NCBI GenBank assembly: GCA_002748705.1
Contig: PDSZ01000014.1
Location: forward strand, 1 to 22,440
Origin: Candidatus Fermentibacterota bacterium
GTDB taxonomy: Bacteria; Fermentibacterota; Fermentibacteria; Fermentibacterales; Fermentibacteraceae
Length of the DNA stretch: 22,440 bases
Reading direction: 5' to 3'
Every line of letters starts with the position of its first letter. The first letter of the stretch is position 1. Below are positions 1 through 5,860 of this stretch, one piece after another. A program made the translations under genes and the position numbers. Below the pieces are notes generated by a model. It was not told the origin of the DNA and did no database searches. It saw only the letters and a list, made by a program, of their open reading frames with translations.

Positions 1-455
1 TCAAGGATGACATACAGGTAGTAGTAGGTCCATTTCTCAGGTCCCTTCAGCTTGGTAATATCCCAGGACCACACTTCGTTGGGTCTTGTGGCAAGCAATT
101 CAGGCTTGCTGTACTTGGGATGACGCAGCTGGTTACGCCGTTCCTTCACTTCGCCATTCTCTTGCAGAATCCTGTACATGGTTCTGATTGAGCAGAGATA
201 TTCACCATCTTCATCAAGGAGAGTGGCATAGACTTGTGCGGGCGACTTGTCTACAAAGCGTGGTGAATGAAGCATTGCCAGGACTGTTGCCTTCTCTGCA
301 GGGCTGAGAGCCCTGTGAGAGGTTCTCACGGGTGTTGGTTGGTCAACAGGAACTTTCATGCTGAAATGCCTGTAATACGAGGATCGGGGCACATTGAGAG
401 CATCACAGGCCGGGACTATCCCTACTGATTCAGAAAGATCTTTTGCAGCTTCCAT
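1..455 (-). CDS. IS3-family transposase OrfB (DDE integrase), partial at window edge
   Basis: This is the catalytic half of an IS3-type transposase, which cuts and joins DNA with a DDE active site. The minus strand reads open from the ATG at 455 to base 1 (about 151 codons). It contains an HTH_21-like region (SSYYRHFS, then SPAEKATVLAMLHSPRF and SIRTMYRILQ). After that comes the start of the rve core, TRPNEVWSWDITKL, where the D of SWD is the first catalytic Asp; YYLYVIL follows at the edge. The second Asp and the Glu lie outside the window. The start codon shares one base with the orfA stop (TGATG). This frame is also -1 relative to orfA and is open back to the A9 run at 511-519. It can therefore be made by reinitiation or as an OrfAB frameshift fusion. 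No disabling mutation is visible in the part present. Confidence 0.93.
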   Translation of the reverse strand, partial: MEAAKDLSESVGIVPACDALNVPRSSYYRHFSMKVPVDQPTPVRTSHRALSPAEKATVLAMLHSPRFVDKSPAQVYATLLDEDGEYLCSIRTMYRILQENGEVKERRNQLRHPKYSKPELLATRPNEVWSWDITKLKGPEKWTYYYLYVIL

Positions 456-928
456 CAGTTGCTTTCGCTGTTCCTCTCCGAATCCAGCTCCAACCCCAGC
501 AATTCCGAAGTTTTTTTTTGAATCTCAATTATCGTCTCGGCTTTCTTGAGCTTGTTCTTGAGTTGTTTGTTCTCCTTTTCAAGCTCTCGCAGCCTGAGCT
601 GCTCTTCAGAAAGCTCTTTACGGCCACGCTTTCTGCCGGTCATTCCTTTTCTACCTATCTCAGCTCTCTGGCGCCTCCAAAAGGCCAGATGAGATGAATA
701 CAGCCCTTCTCGCCTGAGCAAGACTCCGATGTCTCCATCCCCTTTACAGGCATCCGCTTCCTCAAGTATCCGAAGCTTGTAGGCAGCGGTAAACCTCCGT
801 CGAGACGCTTTTTCTTTTACTTCAGGATCAGGTGCAGCTTTTCGGGCCGAAGAGCCGTCGGATTCTTCACTCGCCCTCCGGGCTTCCTCATCATCCGACG
901 GCTCTCTCTTGAAACTCAATACCTTCAT
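455..928 (-). CDS. IS3-family transposase OrfA (helix-turn-helix, leucine-zipper)
   Basis: This 157-residue protein is the DNA-binding half of an IS3-family transposase and should bind the terminal inverted repeats. After a charged N-terminal tail of about 40 residues, the segment RRRFTAAYKLRILEEADAC starts the transposase_8-like helix-turn-helix, and GLYSSHLAFWRRQR is the recognition part. From about residue 105 a long charged coiled coil (EEQLRLRELEKENKQLKNKL) forms the usual dimerisation zipper. The last codons contain an A9 run that would permit -1 slippage into orfB. The charged, acidic N-terminal extension is longer than in many OrfA proteins. The gene starts with ATG near the predicted right IS end, as expected for an IS3 element. 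Function is confident; current activity is unknown. Confidence 0.93.
   Translation of the reverse strand: MKVLSFKREPSDDEEARRASEESDGSSARKAAPDPEVKEKASRRRFTAAYKLRILEEADACKGDGDIGVLLRREGLYSSHLAFWRRQRAEIGRKGMTGRKRGRKELSEEQLRLRELEKENKQLKNKLKKAETIIEIQKKTSELLGLELDSERNSESN
511..519 (-). promoter_or_regulatory. A9 slippery run, candidate programmed -1 frameshift site between orfA and orfB
   Basis: On the minus strand orfA reads CAA AAA AAA ACT through nine consecutive A residues. The orfB frame is exactly -1 and has no stop from here into the integrase domain. IS3 elements are known to make their OrfAB transposase by -1 slippage on A-rich runs just before the orfA stop. The location, direction and frame all fit. 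A stimulatory downstream structure was not checked. Confidence 0.75.
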
Positions 929-971
929 CGGTAAAACCTCCCCGCCCTTCTACACTAATAATCGTCAGGGG

Positions 972-999
972 ATATGTCTCACCTATACTGTCACAGAGG
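972..999 (-). repeat. Probable right terminal inverted repeat of the IS3 element
   Basis: On the minus strand a TG-starting segment (TGTGACAGTATAGGTGAGAC..., near 995 downward) lies about 65 bases upstream of orfA, where an IS3 left-hand terminal repeat is expected. The tandem satellite starts immediately outside it. The partner repeat lies beyond the window edge, so the exact end (995-999) and the target duplication cannot be fixed. Confidence 0.4.
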
Positions 1000-1000
1000 G

Positions 1001-1376
1001 ACGCGCAATTGCCCGCGTTTGTTTATACACAGGCGTGCAAAAAAAGTGGAGCGGGGATTGTGCTGTCGTTCAATTGCCCGCATTTGTTTATATACAGGCG
1101 TGCAAAAAAAGCGGAGCGGGGATTGTGCTGACGCGCAATTGCCTGCATTTGTTTATATACAGGCGTGCAAAAAAAGCGGAGCGGGGATTGTGCTGACGCG
1201 CAATTGCCCGCATTTGTTTATATACAGGCGTGCAAAAAAAGCGGAGCGGGGATCGTGCTGACGCGCAATTGCCCGCGTTTGTTTATACACAGGCGTGCAA
1301 AAAAAGTGGAGCGGGGATTGTGCTGACGCGCAATTACCCGCATTTGTTTATACACAGGTGTGCCAAAAAAAGCTGA
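1001..1376. repeat. 65-bp tandem repeat array, six units (last one truncated)
   Basis: CAATTG or CAATTA recurs at 1006, 1071, 1136, 1201, 1266 and 1331, exactly 65 bases apart, and the whole unit is nearly identical between copies. Units run 1001-1065, 1066-1130, 1131-1195, 1196-1260 and 1261-1325; a sixth runs from 1326 to about 1376 and lacks its 3' part. Each unit holds the palindrome GCAATTGC (GCAATTAC in the last unit), a TTTATAYACAGG segment, a run of seven A residues and GGAGCGGGGATTG. CCCGC near the start pairs with GCGGG near the end, flanked by CAAT/ATTG, so a full unit can fold into a long hairpin. Because 65 is not a multiple of three, the reading frame changes every unit and the array is not coding. 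Copies are contiguous without spacers, so it is not CRISPR. Confidence 0.95.
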
Positions 1377-1747
1377 GAAACCTGGTACATTCGTTCAGAA
1401 GGATAAGGCTCTGTCTGAGATTGGAAGGTTCTTCCATCTTATCAGGCAATGATTCCGGTTCTCTTGTTCTGTTTTTGTCAGCTTGCTCAAATCTGCCGGC
1501 TCTGTGGCAGAGCGTATTCTGTTTGTATAATGTATCTGTTCGGCGGTCTTTCAGACTGGTGGTTTTGATAACTGTTGGGCATAATGGCGCTTTGCCGCTG
1601 CCGAATATGGGGCTGAGGGATCATTTTCAGTGGCTTTGAGTATAACGGAGTAGCTTCACTCCTGCGGAACAGGTGAGATTGGGTTTGACCAAAGTCAGTT
1701 TCCGAATGCGCTTCAGGTGTATCGCAATGTGAGAGGCGGTAAGGTGT
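1377..1747. other. Non-coding stretch between satellite array and lipoprotein gene
   Basis: I find no convincing gene here. The open frame that crosses 1295-1639 begins inside the satellite array and has no recognisable protein features. The stretch contains a small perfect inverted repeat (GCTCTG TGG CAGAGC, 1498-1512) that overlaps a candidate promoter, and otherwise ordinary mixed sequence leading to the lipoprotein ribosome-binding site. Confidence 0.6.
1504..1531 (+). promoter_or_regulatory. Candidate sigma-70-type promoter upstream of lipoprotein gene
   Basis: The sequence has GTGGCA (1504-1509), a 16-bp spacer and a perfect TATAAT (1526-1531). The -35 lies inside an inverted repeat (1498-1512) that could act as an operator. 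It would give a leader of about 210 bases before 1748, which is long, so the assignment is weak. Confidence 0.35.
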
Positions 1748-2389
1748 ATGAGAAATAGAGTGCTGATGCTTGTTGTTGCCGGTGTTCTTCTCTTATCCGG
1801 TTGCGGTGTTACAGATGTTCTCAACTTTCTGAATGCAGAGTTCAGAATAGAGAACACCAGTGAGTTCAGAATATGCGGAATCAATATATCCGACCTGGGA
1901 AGCCTTACACCCTTTCAGATAGCTGAAGTGGTATCGGTACTTGCCGGTGGAGTATGCCCTATGGACTTCACAATGGGCCTTGGAATAAAGAACCCCAATA
2001 CCGGTGTTTCAGGCCTGCCTAAAATGTCCATTACTCTCACTTCACTGGATTACGATCTATTCCTTGACACTATTGAAGGATCTGAGGAAGACACCGTTCA
2101 GGTTGCCGACGGGCTCTTCACCGGCGAGTTCGGTATAGGAGACGACGGTGTGGTTGCAGTGCTTGACCTGGGAATAGAATTTGACGGAATTGAGGTGCTT
2201 GGGCTGCTTGAGCCTATGGATTTCATTTCCCTTGCTCTGGCAATAGGAGGAATAGACAGTAATCTTCGTGATGAAGATCATCTGGGGCGGCTGCTTATGT
2301 TCGGTGTGCCTGCTATTGAAACACCTCTGGGAGACATGACCTGGGAGGAAGGCTTCTGGATAGGGCTGGACTGGACAGACGGCTCTTGA
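1748..2389 (+). CDS. LEA/WHy-like lipoprotein
   Basis: This 213-residue protein begins with a lipoprotein signal ending in LLLSGC, so Cys19 would be lipidated and the protein anchored to a membrane. Residues about 75-115 (GIKNPNTGVSGLPKMSITL, then SLDYDLFLD) resemble the LEA_2/WHy fold, in which an NPN motif precedes a beta strand and a 'YDLxLD' strand. Such domains are found in bacterial envelope and stress lipoproteins. The rest is rich in Gly, Asp and hydrophobic residues, consistent with further beta structure. The start is the ATG preceded by AAGGTG. The gene is followed directly by a tRNA-Cys promoter whose -35 overlaps its stop codon. Its role is unknown; the lipobox is clear, while the LEA-like assignment rests on a short motif. 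Confidence 0.85.
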   Translation: MRNRVLMLVVAGVLLLSGCGVTDVLNFLNAEFRIENTSEFRICGINISDLGSLTPFQIAEVVSVLAGGVCPMDFTMGLGIKNPNTGVSGLPKMSITLTSLDYDLFLDTIEGSEEDTVQVADGLFTGEFGIGDDGVVAVLDLGIEFDGIEVLGLLEPMDFISLALAIGGIDSNLRDEDHLGRLLMFGVPAIETPLGDMTWEEGFWIGLDWTDGS

Positions 2390-2414
2390 TGAGCGCTTTC
2401 GGTTTTTGTATGAT
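2386..2414 (+). promoter_or_regulatory. Promoter of tRNA-Cys / redox operon
   Basis: TTGATG (2386-2391), a 17-bp spacer and TATGAT (2409-2414) form a good sigma-70-like promoter. The -35 overlaps the lipoprotein stop codon. Transcription would start near 2421, about 20 bases before the tRNA. Confidence 0.65.
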
Positions 2415-2440
2415 TGCCCACCAATAACGAGAAACAGAAA

Positions 2441-2515
2441 GGCGGCGTAGCCAAGTGGGAAGGCAGTGGACTGCAAATCCACCATTCACCAGTTCGAATC
2501 TGGTCGCCGCCTCCA
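2441..2515 (+). tRNA. tRNA-Cys (GCA)
   Basis: A full cloverleaf is visible. The acceptor GGCGGCG (2441-2447) pairs with CGCCGCC (2505-2511), followed by U73 and an encoded CCA (2513-2515). The anticodon stem GTGGA/TCCAC closes the loop CTGCAAA with anticodon GCA, and the T arm contains GTTCGAATC. U73 is the conserved discriminator of tRNA-Cys. A protein-coding unit rich in CxxC motifs follows within a few bases. Confidence 0.97.
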
Positions 2516-2517
2516 GT

Positions 2518-2643
2518 TTTGTAAGATATCTTCTTCTCTTTCTGGCTCTGGGAATGCTTGTTGCCGGCTATTTTTTCGGTAACCCTTATGCTATTCTCGC
2601 AAAGGCCGCAAACATCTGTCTGGAATGCATAGGAATAGGCTGA
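2518..2643 (+). CDS. Tiny membrane peptide with C-terminal CLEC motif (CD1871A-like), start uncertain
   Basis: The frame encodes one hydrophobic helix (YLLLFLALGMLVAGYFFG) followed by NPYAILAKAANICLECIGIG and a stop. The ending CLECIGIG is the hallmark of the small CD1871A-type CxxC membrane peptides of about 45 residues, which typically sit beside a 4Fe-4S membrane protein and a TlpA-like thioredoxin, exactly the neighbours here. The start cannot be settled. The frame stays open back through the tRNA, and between the tRNA end and the helix there is no ATG, GTG or TTG in frame. Options are CTG at 2542 or 2548, ATG at 2554 (which loses most of the membrane helix), or GTG at 2455 inside the tRNA. 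The listed start is only the first codons after the tRNA. Its stop overlaps the next gene by 19 bases. Confidence 0.7.
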   Translation, partial: FVRYLLLFLALGMLVAGYFFGNPYAILAKAANICLECIGIG

Positions 2644-3500
2644 GAAATCACGGTCTCATCAGAAAGACCGTTCAGTTCGGAGCTCTGCTGGCCTCAAATC
2701 TGCATCTGTCAGGCTGGGTCTCAGGGTCTATTTACACCGGTATGTCAAAAATTACTTTCATACCTGGACTGCATTGTTACAGCTGTCCTTCAAGTGTGCT
2801 TGCATGTCCTGCAGGAAGCTTTCAGTCAATAATTGCCATACCCGGCTTCTGGCAGCTTCTGGCAACAGGGCAGCCTGATGCGCTTGTTGTTCTTTCTGTG
2901 CTTGGTTTTTTGGGGCTTTGCGGTTTTCTTGCAGGACGCTTTGCCTGCGGTTGGCTCTGTCCCTTCGGTCTGGTTCAGGAGTTTCTCTACCTTGTTCCTT
3001 TTCCAAAACTGAGTTTCAATGATTCCCTGCGGCCTGCAAAGTATGCAATACTCCTGCTGTTTGTTATGGTACTTCCCTCAATGCTTCCTCTCTTTACCGG
3101 AGGCAGTGGAGATCCCTGGTTCTGCAAGGCCATATGTCCTGCAGGTACCTCCCTTGCCGGTTGGCCTCTGGTTTCAGCTAATCCTGATACCTTTCAGCTG
3201 GGATTCCTTTTCTGGTGGAAGTCTTCTCTGGCGGTGCTGATACTTCTATGGGCTGTGGCTGTGGAAAGGCCTTTCTGCCGGTCACTCTGTCCTCTCGGGG
3301 CAGTATGGGGAATAATGGGAAAGGTATCTGTGGTTAGAATGAAGGTCTCTTCCTCGTGTGTTTCCTGCGGCAAGTGCGGAACTGTATGCCCCATGGGAAT
3401 AGATATTTATAAAAATTCCAGTTCCGGTGAGTGCATAAGGTGCGGAAAGTGTATTCAGGTCTGTCCTGTGAATGCCATTTCCCACAGTGCAGGACGGTGA
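2625..3500 (+). CDS. NapH/CcoG-like 4Fe-4S membrane protein
   Basis: This 291-residue polytopic membrane protein probably passes electrons across the cytoplasmic membrane. Four or five hydrophobic segments carry Cys motifs typical of the NapH/YccM group: CYSCPSSVLACPAG near residue 50, GRFACGWLCPFG near 107, CKAICPAG near 168 and CRSLCPLG near 218. The C-terminus holds two classical 4Fe-4S motifs, CVSCGKCGTVCP and CIRCGKCIQVCP. The ATG at 2625 overlaps the preceding CLEC peptide by 19 bases, and no other nearby start is in frame. It ends two bases before the start of the TlpA-like gene. By analogy with similar three-gene units it may reduce or recharge the periplasmic thioredoxin; this partnership is inference. 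Substrate and electron donor are unknown. Confidence 0.92.
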   Translation: MHRNRLRNHGLIRKTVQFGALLASNLHLSGWVSGSIYTGMSKITFIPGLHCYSCPSSVLACPAGSFQSIIAIPGFWQLLATGQPDALVVLSVLGFLGLCGFLAGRFACGWLCPFGLVQEFLYLVPFPKLSFNDSLRPAKYAILLLFVMVLPSMLPLFTGGSGDPWFCKAICPAGTSLAGWPLVSANPDTFQLGFLFWWKSSLAVLILLWAVAVERPFCRSLCPLGAVWGIMGKVSVVRMKVSSSCVSCGKCGTVCPMGIDIYKNSSSGECIRCGKCIQVCPVNAISHSAGR

Positions 3501-3502
3501 CT

Positions 3503-4291
3503 GTGAAACGATTCCTCTGGATACCTGTTGTTCTGGTGCTTCTGGTGCCTGTTTTTGTTGTGAATCTCTCCCACTCAGGAGGCTCTGATTTTTCAGGTGA
3601 AAACGGTGTGCTTCTCACGAGTGTTTCTTCTCTGGACAGTCTTCTGAATGCTTCCAGAGGAAAACCTGTTCTTGTAAACTTCTGGGCAACCTGGTGCGGT
3701 CCCTGCGTGAGGGAACTGCCTGAGCTGGATGAACTGAGTGGTGAAATGGAAGGCTCTGCTGTTTTCATTGCTGTGGACATGGGGGATCCTGACCTTGCCA
3801 CACTGGAGAGTTTCAGAGAGAACAATCCGGTTTCAATGACAGTTGTGTGGCTTGAGCCTTCTGAAGCTGCGGATGTTTCAGAGAGATACTCCCTTGGAGA
3901 TGTGCTGCCTGTTACGGTTATTCTGAATGGTTCAGGAAGTGAAACTGCCCGGGCAGTTGGAGCAAGAAGCGGTGAGTGGTTTGCCTCTGCCCTTGAAGGA
4001 GCCGATTCAGGATTTGTGCCTGAACCGGAGGAGAGCAGTGTTCATGTTTATGTTGTGGGTTATGCGGATGATCCACTGGTTCATGAGCTAACGGCTGCCG
4101 CTTCCGAGCTTGCAGGAGAAGAGGGATATGACCTTCTTGATCCTTCTGTGCCTGAGGATTCTCTTTACATGGAAGAGGCCTATCTGCCAATGTCCGGCTG
4201 GCCATACGCCCAGCTCTGTGTTGGAGGTGCGTGCCGTCCTCCGGTAAGGACTTCAGAGGAGCTTATCAACGCTTTCCAGGGTATGATTTAG
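3503..4291 (+). CDS. TlpA/ResA-like membrane-anchored thioredoxin with extra C-terminal domain
   Basis: This 262-residue protein starts with a membrane anchor or signal segment (FLWIPVVLVLLVPVFVV). A thioredoxin domain follows from about residue 40, with VLVNFWATWCGPCVRELPEL carrying the redox-active WCGPC; the cis-Pro region is VLPVTVIL. From about residue 175 a second domain starts with HVYVVGYADDPL and ends with LCVGGACRPPV. That ending resembles the end of thioredoxin-like YyaL-type domains and places two Cys four residues apart (CxxxxC pattern). I chose the GTG at 3503 because AGGA lies eight bases upstream and it begins right after the Fe-S gene's stop; the longer frame from 3431 would run back into that gene. 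It likely acts in the periplasm or on the outer face of the membrane as a disulfide reductase linked to the Fe-S membrane protein. Confidence 0.9.
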   Translation: MKRFLWIPVVLVLLVPVFVVNLSHSGGSDFSGENGVLLTSVSSLDSLLNASRGKPVLVNFWATWCGPCVRELPELDELSGEMEGSAVFIAVDMGDPDLATLESFRENNPVSMTVVWLEPSEAADVSERYSLGDVLPVTVILNGSGSETARAVGARSGEWFASALEGADSGFVPEPEESSVHVYVVGYADDPLVHELTAAASELAGEEGYDLLDPSVPEDSLYMEEAYLPMSGWPYAQLCVGGACRPPVRTSEELINAFQGMI

Positions 4292-4321
4292 TGTTCTTCC
4301 GCACCTCAATATTCTTCCGGC

Positions 4322-4343
4322 GCTCACTCGCTGAGCCTGTTTT
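4322..4343 (+). terminator. Weak candidate terminator after the redox operon
   Basis: GCTCA CTCGC TGAGC (4322-4336) forms a 5-bp stem, followed by CTGTTTT. It lies 30 bases after the TlpA-like stop. The stem is short, so this is tentative. Confidence 0.3.
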
Positions 4344-4391
4344 GCCTGTCAGGTTGCTTAAAATCAATTTCTTCAGTCTCTTTTCTGGCCA

Positions 4392-4397
4392 TATAAT
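4392..4397 (+). promoter_or_regulatory. Candidate -10 element upstream of the glycosyltransferase
   Basis: A perfect TATAAT lies 43 bases before the ATG at 4440 in an AT-rich gap, but no recognisable -35 sits 16-18 bases upstream. A second TATAAG follows at 4404-4409. A promoter in this gap is likely; the exact element is not settled. Confidence 0.35.
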
Positions 4398-4439
4398 AAT
4401 TTGGTATAAGCTCAGTATTCAAAGCATTTCAGGATACCT

Positions 4440-5444
4440 ATGGCTTTACCTGTGATTTCAGTGGTGATGCCTTTTCGGAATTCAGCGGAATGGATTGCCC
4501 GAGCCCTTGATTCCCTTCTGCGTCAGTCGTTTTCTCATTTCGAGGTACTGATGATTGATCACGGTTCAAGCGACAGTTCAAGGGAGATTGCTGCTGAATA
4601 TACTGCAGACAGCCGATTCAGACTGCTGGACGGGAATGGCTCCTTCGTTGAAGCTCTTAATTACGGGCTCAGGGAAGCATCCGGTCAGTGGATTGCCCGA
4701 ATGGACAGTGACGATATCTGCCACCCTGAAAGACTTGCGCTGCAGTATGAAGCCGCATCGCGTTTTGGCAGAAGGTTCATAATCACTTCCAGAGTTCGAT
4801 GCTTTCCAGACTATCTGGTTACAGCGGGATTTCGCCGTTATGAGCAGTGGATTAACTCTACAGTTGAGCCGGAAGAGATAGAGAGATCTCTTTTTGTTGA
4901 GAGTCCTGTGCCTCATCCCACCGGGTTTTTTCACAGGGAATCTGTTCTTCAGCAGGGGGGATACATGGATATTCCGCTGCCTGAAGATTACGAACTGTGG
5001 CTCAGGCTCTGGAGCAGAGGCTTCTCCTTTTACCGGGTTCCCAAAGTTCTGCTGGGCTGGAGGGAACACAGGGAAAGGCTTTCCAGAACATCATGCCGGT
5101 ATTCTCTCACAGCATTCTACCGGACAAGAGCCATGTATCTCGCCCATGTACCTGCATTGAAGGGCAGAGATGTTTTTATTGCAGGGGCAGGGCAGTGTGC
5201 CAGAAGGCTATCTGCGGAACTGCTTAAACAGAGGTTTACAATAAGGGGGTTTATTTCTCCTGTTCCTGTGGAGTCAGGGCGTAAACTTAAGGGCATAAAT
5301 GTGATAGAGGCCTCAAAGTGGCATAGTGATTGTGGCGTTCCAGTGCTTGTGGCTTCCAGAAAACAAGGTGCCAGAGAGAGAATATGCACCTACCTTGACT
5401 CCCGTGGTCTTGAAAACTGGAAAGACTATGTGATTTGCTCGTGA
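4440..5444 (+). CDS. Glycosyltransferase family 2 with C-terminal Rossmann-like domain
   Basis: The first 230 residues of this 334-residue protein form a GT-A glycosyltransferase. ISVVMPFRNSAEWIARALDS is the nucleotide-binding start, DHGSSDSS follows, ARMDSDDI is the DxD-type metal site, and PLPEDYELWLRLW is the acceptor/catalytic-base region with the ED pair. From about residue 242 a separate domain begins with RDVFIAGAGQCARRLSAEL, a GxGxxxRxL nucleotide-binding-like turn resembling PglD_N/CoA-binding-like folds. It is followed by RGFISPVP, then IEAS and VPVLVAS strands, and the protein ends in YVIC. The gene stands alone, about 150 bases from the redox operon. It starts at an ATG with AGGA five bases upstream. 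It probably adds a sugar to an envelope polysaccharide; donor and acceptor are unknown. The Rossmann appendage is unusual but is also seen on some surface-sugar enzymes. Confidence 0.92.
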   Translation: MALPVISVVMPFRNSAEWIARALDSLLRQSFSHFEVLMIDHGSSDSSREIAAEYTADSRFRLLDGNGSFVEALNYGLREASGQWIARMDSDDICHPERLALQYEAASRFGRRFIITSRVRCFPDYLVTAGFRRYEQWINSTVEPEEIERSLFVESPVPHPTGFFHRESVLQQGGYMDIPLPEDYELWLRLWSRGFSFYRVPKVLLGWREHRERLSRTSCRYSLTAFYRTRAMYLAHVPALKGRDVFIAGAGQCARRLSAELLKQRFTIRGFISPVPVESGRKLKGINVIEASKWHSDCGVPVLVASRKQGARERICTYLDSRGLENWKDYVICS

Positions 5445-5469
5445 CAATGGCCTGATATTTTTCTATTCT
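5441..5469 (+). promoter_or_regulatory. Candidate promoter of the partner-switching operon
   Basis: GTGACA (5441-5446), a 17-bp spacer and TATTCT (5464-5469) precede the STAS gene. The -35 overlaps the glycosyltransferase stop. Transcription would start near 5476, giving a leader of about 40 bases with CGGAGG before the ATG. Confidence 0.5.
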
Positions 5470-5516
5470 TCAGGAGAAGTTAATTTCTTTTATCTGTACA
5501 CAACCGGAGGGAAGCA

Positions 5517-5858
5517 ATGAAGATCAAAGAGGAGATGAAAGACGGAATCAAAGTTATTCGTCTTAGCGGAAAAGTTATCAGCGGGCCTGATCTGATGAAA
5601 CTGAAGACAGTTTTTCAGACAGCTGTGAATAACGAGAGCGGCAATGTGCTCCTTGACCTCGGAGGCGTGAGCTGGATGGACAGTTCCGGCCTTGGAGTTC
5701 TGGTAGGTGGTCACACATCCATCTCCAGAATCGGAGGAAAGATAGCCATACTCAATGCAACCAGGAAAATACACGAGCTTTTCATCATCACGAAGCTCAT
5801 AACAATTTTCGAGACCTTTACTGACGAGAGTGAAGCTCTTGAAAGCCTGAAAGGCTGA
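5517..5858 (+). CDS. STAS-domain anti-sigma factor antagonist (RsbV/SpoIIAA-like)
   Basis: This 113-residue single-domain protein covers a full STAS fold. The phosphorylation loop WMDSSGLGVLVGG places the target serine at residue 56, directly after Asp55, as in RsbV-type proteins. In known partner switches the unphosphorylated form binds the kinase and frees its captive target; the kinase phosphorylates this Ser and a PP2C phosphatase removes the phosphate. Both opposing enzymes are encoded directly downstream, which makes the role here very likely. CCGGAGG provides a strong ribosome-binding site before the ATG. It is the first gene of a tightly spaced operon, with two bases to the kinase gene. 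What is finally regulated is unclear because no sigma factor is nearby. Confidence 0.95.
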   Translation: MKIKEEMKDGIKVIRLSGKVISGPDLMKLKTVFQTAVNNESGNVLLDLGGVSWMDSSGLGVLVGGHTSISRIGGKIAILNATRKIHELFIITKLITIFETFTDESEALESLKG

Positions 5859-5860
5859 TC

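Noticed and set aside
1001..1376. CRISPR array
   Set aside because: The units are contiguous, with no variable spacers, and the 65-base unit is too long; no cas genes are nearby.
909..1639. Several 95-114 residue open frames with a repeating TQVCKKSGAGIV-like peptide across the 65-bp array
   Set aside because: They are frame echoes of a 65-bp (not multiple of 3) satellite. The same peptide appears in different frames, with no ribosome-binding site or family match.
3431..3502. Longer N-terminus of the TlpA-like protein from 3431
   Set aside because: It would overlap the Fe-S gene's second ferredoxin motif in another frame; the GTG at 3503 with AGGA upstream and a signal anchor right after is better.
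4894..5389. Antisense and alternate-frame open frames within the glycosyltransferase
   Set aside because: They are shadows of the real gene, without start signals or recognisable protein motifs.
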